Source of the DNA: Pseudomonadota bacterium
GTDB taxonomy: Bacteria; Desulfobacterota; Desulfobacteria; Desulfobacterales; RPRI01
DNA: 6,973 nt
Assembly: GCA_018830925.1 (NCBI GenBank)
Contig: JAHJRK010000200.1
Span: 1 to 6,973, forward strand
Reading direction: 5' to 3'
In this document: one piece after another, positions 5,503 to 6,973 of the stretch
Layout of the letters: every line of letters starts with the position of its first letter
Numbering within the stretch: position 1 is the first letter of the stretch
Program-made: the position numbers and the translations under genes
Notes under the pieces: generated by a model
What the model saw: the letters and a program-made list of their open reading frames with translations, nothing else
What the model was told of the DNA's origin: nothing
Database searches by the model: none

Positions 5503-5819
5503 AAGTTACCTCCAATCTGCCTGTATCGGCGACGAGCCAAATCAATATCTTGCCGGCTCGTTTTCCGAGTCTTCTTTTGAAATGCGTGAAGCACAAAAAC
5601 TATATCCTGATACTTTGCAACATAGATTATTCGCCACTCGCCCAAAACACGGATACGGATTTCCTTCACGCCCGTGCCAATTACGTTCATTGGTTTCCAA
5701 TCGGTTGGTTCAAGTCCGTTTTGAACCGCACGGAGTTCAAAGCCTGTGGCACGGCGGGCTTCATCGGGGAAGTTTCTAAGATCATCCAAGCATGATCCTA
5801 TAAATTTTATCTGCTTCAT
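5499..5819 (-). CDS. higB: RelE/HigB-superfamily toxin (phage Gp49-like, DUF891)
   Basis: This 106-residue protein of the Gp49-like branch of the RelE/HigB superfamily comprises ribosome-dependent mRNA interferases. Visible family signatures are FIGSCLDDLRNFP (6-18), a GLEPTDWKPM segment (35-44), GVKEIRIR (50-57), a WRIIYVAKY strand (62-70) and the C-terminal VLHAFQKKTRKT (76-87) with its basic cluster, then DIDLARRRYR (91-100). Length is normal and no stop or frameshift interrupts it. The predicted -10 element ends only 12 bases before the ATG and no Shine-Dalgarno sequence is visible, so toxin translation may be leaderless or nearly so, in contrast with the strong ribosome binding site of the antitoxin. 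That asymmetry would favour antitoxin excess. Confidence 0.87.
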   Translation of the reverse strand: MKQIKFIGSCLDDLRNFPDEARRATGFELRAVQNGLEPTDWKPMNVIGTGVKEIRIRVLGEWRIIYVAKYQDIVFVLHAFQKKTRKTSRQDIDLARRRYRQIGGNL

Positions 5820-5831
5820 AGCTGTCCGAGT

Positions 5832-5859
5832 ATTATATAAGTTTTTATATATTTTGCAA
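5832..5859 (-). promoter_or_regulatory. Promoter of the higBA pair
   Basis: On the minus strand, TTGCAA (5854-5859) is followed by 16 bases and a perfect TATAAT (5832-5837). A start point six to eight bases downstream would leave only about five bases before the toxin ATG at 5819. An inverted repeat (TATATAA at 5834-5840 and TTATATA at 5845-5851, spacer four) overlaps the -10 box and could be the HigA operator. Confidence 0.6.
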
Positions 5860-5933
5860 GCTTATTGATAAATTTATTCGCGCGATGGAACAAAAAATAC
5901 TTATATATGATGCATCCGGCAGTACGCATGGGA

Positions 5934-5994
5934 ATTTTGATGGGAATGTCGAAATACGGACTTAAAGAACCACAAAGTATATGATTTGTCAATG
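5934..5994 (+). repeat. Dispersed repeat, copy B
   Basis: This is the second copy of the repeat at 4924-4984 (about 80 percent identical, ungapped). It is followed by an AAAA-rich junction and then a purine-rich tract with GGCAAGAGGC, GGCATGAGGCG and GGCGTTAGGCGTGAGGC words up to about 6140. The truncated RelE gene ends just beyond this tract, so insertion or growth of the repeat may have removed the toxin's 3' half. Confidence 0.6.
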
Positions 5995-6019
5995 AATTGT
6001 AGAAAACATGAATTGTAGA

Positions 6020-6140
6020 AAAAAAGGCAAGAGGCATGAGGCGGAAGGCGAAAAGAAAAAAGGAGGCGAGGGTTCAAGTGAATACAAGGGAAGAGGCGTT
6101 AGGCGTGAGGCATGAGAGCGAAGGGGGCGAGTCGGGTTCA
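6020..6140 (+). repeat. Purine-rich degenerate repeat tract
   Basis: This G/A-dominated stretch has recurring (A/G)GGC(A/G)(A/T)(G/T)AGGC words and no coding potential on either strand. It is the tail of dispersed repeat copy B. A comparable but shorter tract follows copy A at about 4995-5030. Similar filler is seen between genes in several deltaproteobacteria (general knowledge). Confidence 0.5.
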
Positions 6141-6183
6141 GAAATATATAAATTGACAGCGACATTAAATGATTTTATCAATT

Positions 6184-6303
6184 CTAATCTTGGTTCTTTT
6201 CCAGCTTGATAAGCTGTTTTAATACCTTTTTTTTTACACTGCCATCCAGTCTTTTAAAGTCCGCATGAGCTTCGGGGACCAGTTCAACTTTCCAGGTCGG
6301 CAC
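6184..6303 (-). pseudogene. Truncated RelE/ParE-family toxin
   Basis: A GTG at 6301-6303 opens a frame that overlaps the end of the upstream antitoxin by 20 bases and ends at TAG (6184-6186), giving 39 residues that begin VPTWKVELVPEAHADF. This is the standard N-terminal strand and helix of RelE/ParE toxins ('WKVE..PEA..D...LD.SV...VLK.L.KL..NP'). Full toxins run to about 85-110 residues; the central strands and C-terminal basic catalytic residues are missing. The frame contains a run of nine A, but shifting frame does not recover the rest; after the stop the sequence leads into AT-rich and then purine-rich repeat DNA. The protein, if made, would be inactive. The overlap and position show that it was the partner of the Phd/RelB-like gene. 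Confidence 0.7.
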
Positions 6304-6496
6304 GGGTCAATCCCTCCATCTTAAGTAAATCGTTCAGATTTACCGTTGGAATACTGTCCCTGCGTTCACTTATTATTCCATGCAGATACACTTGCTCAAG
6401 AATTTCTTTTGCTTTCTCTGTTCGCTCCCATTCATTGAAAGGTACAATTGCCGCCATTTTCTTGCCTTGCGCATTTGTTATAAATTGTATTTCCAT
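6284..6496 (-). CDS. Phd/RelB-like type II antitoxin, orphaned
   Basis: This is a 70-residue small antitoxin. The N-terminus MEIQFITNAQGKKMAAIVPFNEWER (1-25) follows the pattern 'V.FITD..GKK.AVIlP..EWE' of Phd/YefM- and RelB-like antitoxins, which form a DNA-binding dimer of strands and helices. The C-terminal half (about 45-70) would be the flexible toxin-wrapping segment. GGAGG at 6503-6507 lies six bases before the ATG. The gene itself looks intact, but the toxin that overlaps its 3' end is truncated, so it is now an orphan. An orphan antitoxin may persist because it is harmless, because it represses its own promoter, or because it neutralises a related toxin elsewhere. Which antitoxin subfamily it belongs to is not certain from this sequence. 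Confidence 0.75.
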   Translation of the reverse strand: MEIQFITNAQGKKMAAIVPFNEWERTEKAKEILEQVYLHGIISERRDSIPTVNLNDLLKMEGLTRADLES

Positions 6497-6654
6497 TGTC
6501 TGCCTCCAGCTATTAAATCATAATTTCAAAGATTTTGAACCCATTTTATAATATTGAATCCCTATCCGCAAGTGAATTCGGGCAAACGGGGCCTTCTTAT
6601 TGCGGCTCCCTGAACCGGTTGGATTTGGGAGCGAGTACGGAATGCCCTTTTCAT

Positions 6655-6972
6655 TTATTGTTGAAACAGACTGTCGTCAAGACCAGTATTGATATGCCAG
6701 TCACTGTAGGAAATATCAATGTCGCCTTCTCCCTGCATCTCTTCAGGTTTGGTCCTTCCGGCGGAAACTGGGTTGTCTTTTATTAAAAACGATGAGTTAT
6801 CATGGCTTTGCATCCCCTCCGGAAAAGTCAGATGGATATGGGCTTTTTCGGGCATCAGCCAGTTTTCAGACCCCTGCTCAACATTCATATATGTCAGTTT
6901 CACCAGGGCCTTTGTGCCTTTGAACGAATGGTTTTCCACTTGCAGTATCCGCCTGGGGTTACCCCCAATCCA
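6655..6972 (-). CDS. C-terminal part of an unrecognised protein, running off the right edge
   Basis: The minus-strand frame is open from the window edge to TAA at 6655-6657 and gives at least 105 residues. A GTG at 6937-6939 could start a 94-residue protein, but the frame continues upstream without a stop (WIGGNPRRILQ precedes it) and there is no good ribosome binding site, so I treat the gene as partial. The visible part has an alternating beta-strand-like stretch (ALVKLTYMNVE, then KAHIHLTFPEGM) followed by an acidic, polar C-terminal tail rich in Asp, Glu and Ser. No membrane segment or catalytic motif is evident. I do not recognise the family. Confidence 0.5.
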   Translation of the reverse strand, partial: WIGGNPRRILQVENHSFKGTKALVKLTYMNVEQGSENWLMPEKAHIHLTFPEGMQSHDNSSFLIKDNPVSAGRTKPEEMQGEGDIDISYSDWHINTGLDDSLFQQ

Positions 6973-6973
6973 C

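Noticed and set aside
5489..5779. Plus-strand 96-codon frame opposite the HigB gene
   Set aside because: It is a shadow of the recognisable toxin gene.
6605..6632. GCTCCC/GGGAGC hairpin downstream of the gene at the right edge
   Set aside because: The stem is six base pairs with a 16-base loop and no T-run on the transcribed strand, so it does not qualify as a terminator.

Overview
The window is an accessory, gene-sparse stretch of a moderately AT-rich Gram-negative-like genome. Three things suggest a Desulfobacterota (former deltaproteobacterial) chromosome: the style of the toxin-antitoxin genes, a broken REP-associated (Y1) transposase whose start resembles copies I know from that group, and purine-rich filler repeats. 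This placement is an inference from style, with no marker gene, and is of low confidence. No rRNA, tRNA, CRISPR array or intact insertion sequence was seen.

Layout, left to right. Positions 2-73 are the last 23 codons of a plus-strand gene, perhaps a nucleotidyltransferase. A UPF0158-family gene (154-570, +) follows. Directly after its stop lies the antisense head of a REP-associated transposase, broken after about 16 codons, with its upstream element (577-690). Positions 859-3282 hold a compact three-gene minus-strand operon whose genes overlap. In transcription order these are a 198-residue protein I do not recognise, a ParA/MinD-type ATPase with an intact deviant Walker A motif, and a single-domain RelA/SpoT-type alarmone synthetase with its catalytic residues intact. 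A near-consensus sigma-70 promoter (3451-3479) drives it through a leader of about 160 nt. Positions 3481-4085 carry no gene but contain direct repeats and a second, inverted copy of the transposase-associated sequence. An alpha/beta hydrolase gene (4086-4856, -) has a palindromic operator candidate in front of it. Next come a short-repeat block, a HigB/HigA-type toxin-antitoxin pair (5218-5819, -), a second copy of a diverged repeat, and a Phd/RelB-like antitoxin (6284-6496, -). The RelE/ParE toxin partner of that antitoxin is cut off after 39 codons. The window ends inside an unrecognised minus-strand gene.

The best candidate for an undescribed system is the operon at 859-3282. Overlapping reading frames and one strong promoter argue that the three proteins act together. 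A lone (p)ppGpp-synthetase-type domain without a hydrolase domain is the signature of small alarmone synthetases, including the toxic ones used in toxin-antitoxin and anti-phage systems. Pairing it with a ParA-type ATPase switch and a small, possibly DNA-binding protein is not an arrangement I can match to a named system. The operon lies between remnants of REP-transposase elements and close to two toxin-antitoxin loci, which fits a defence or stability island.
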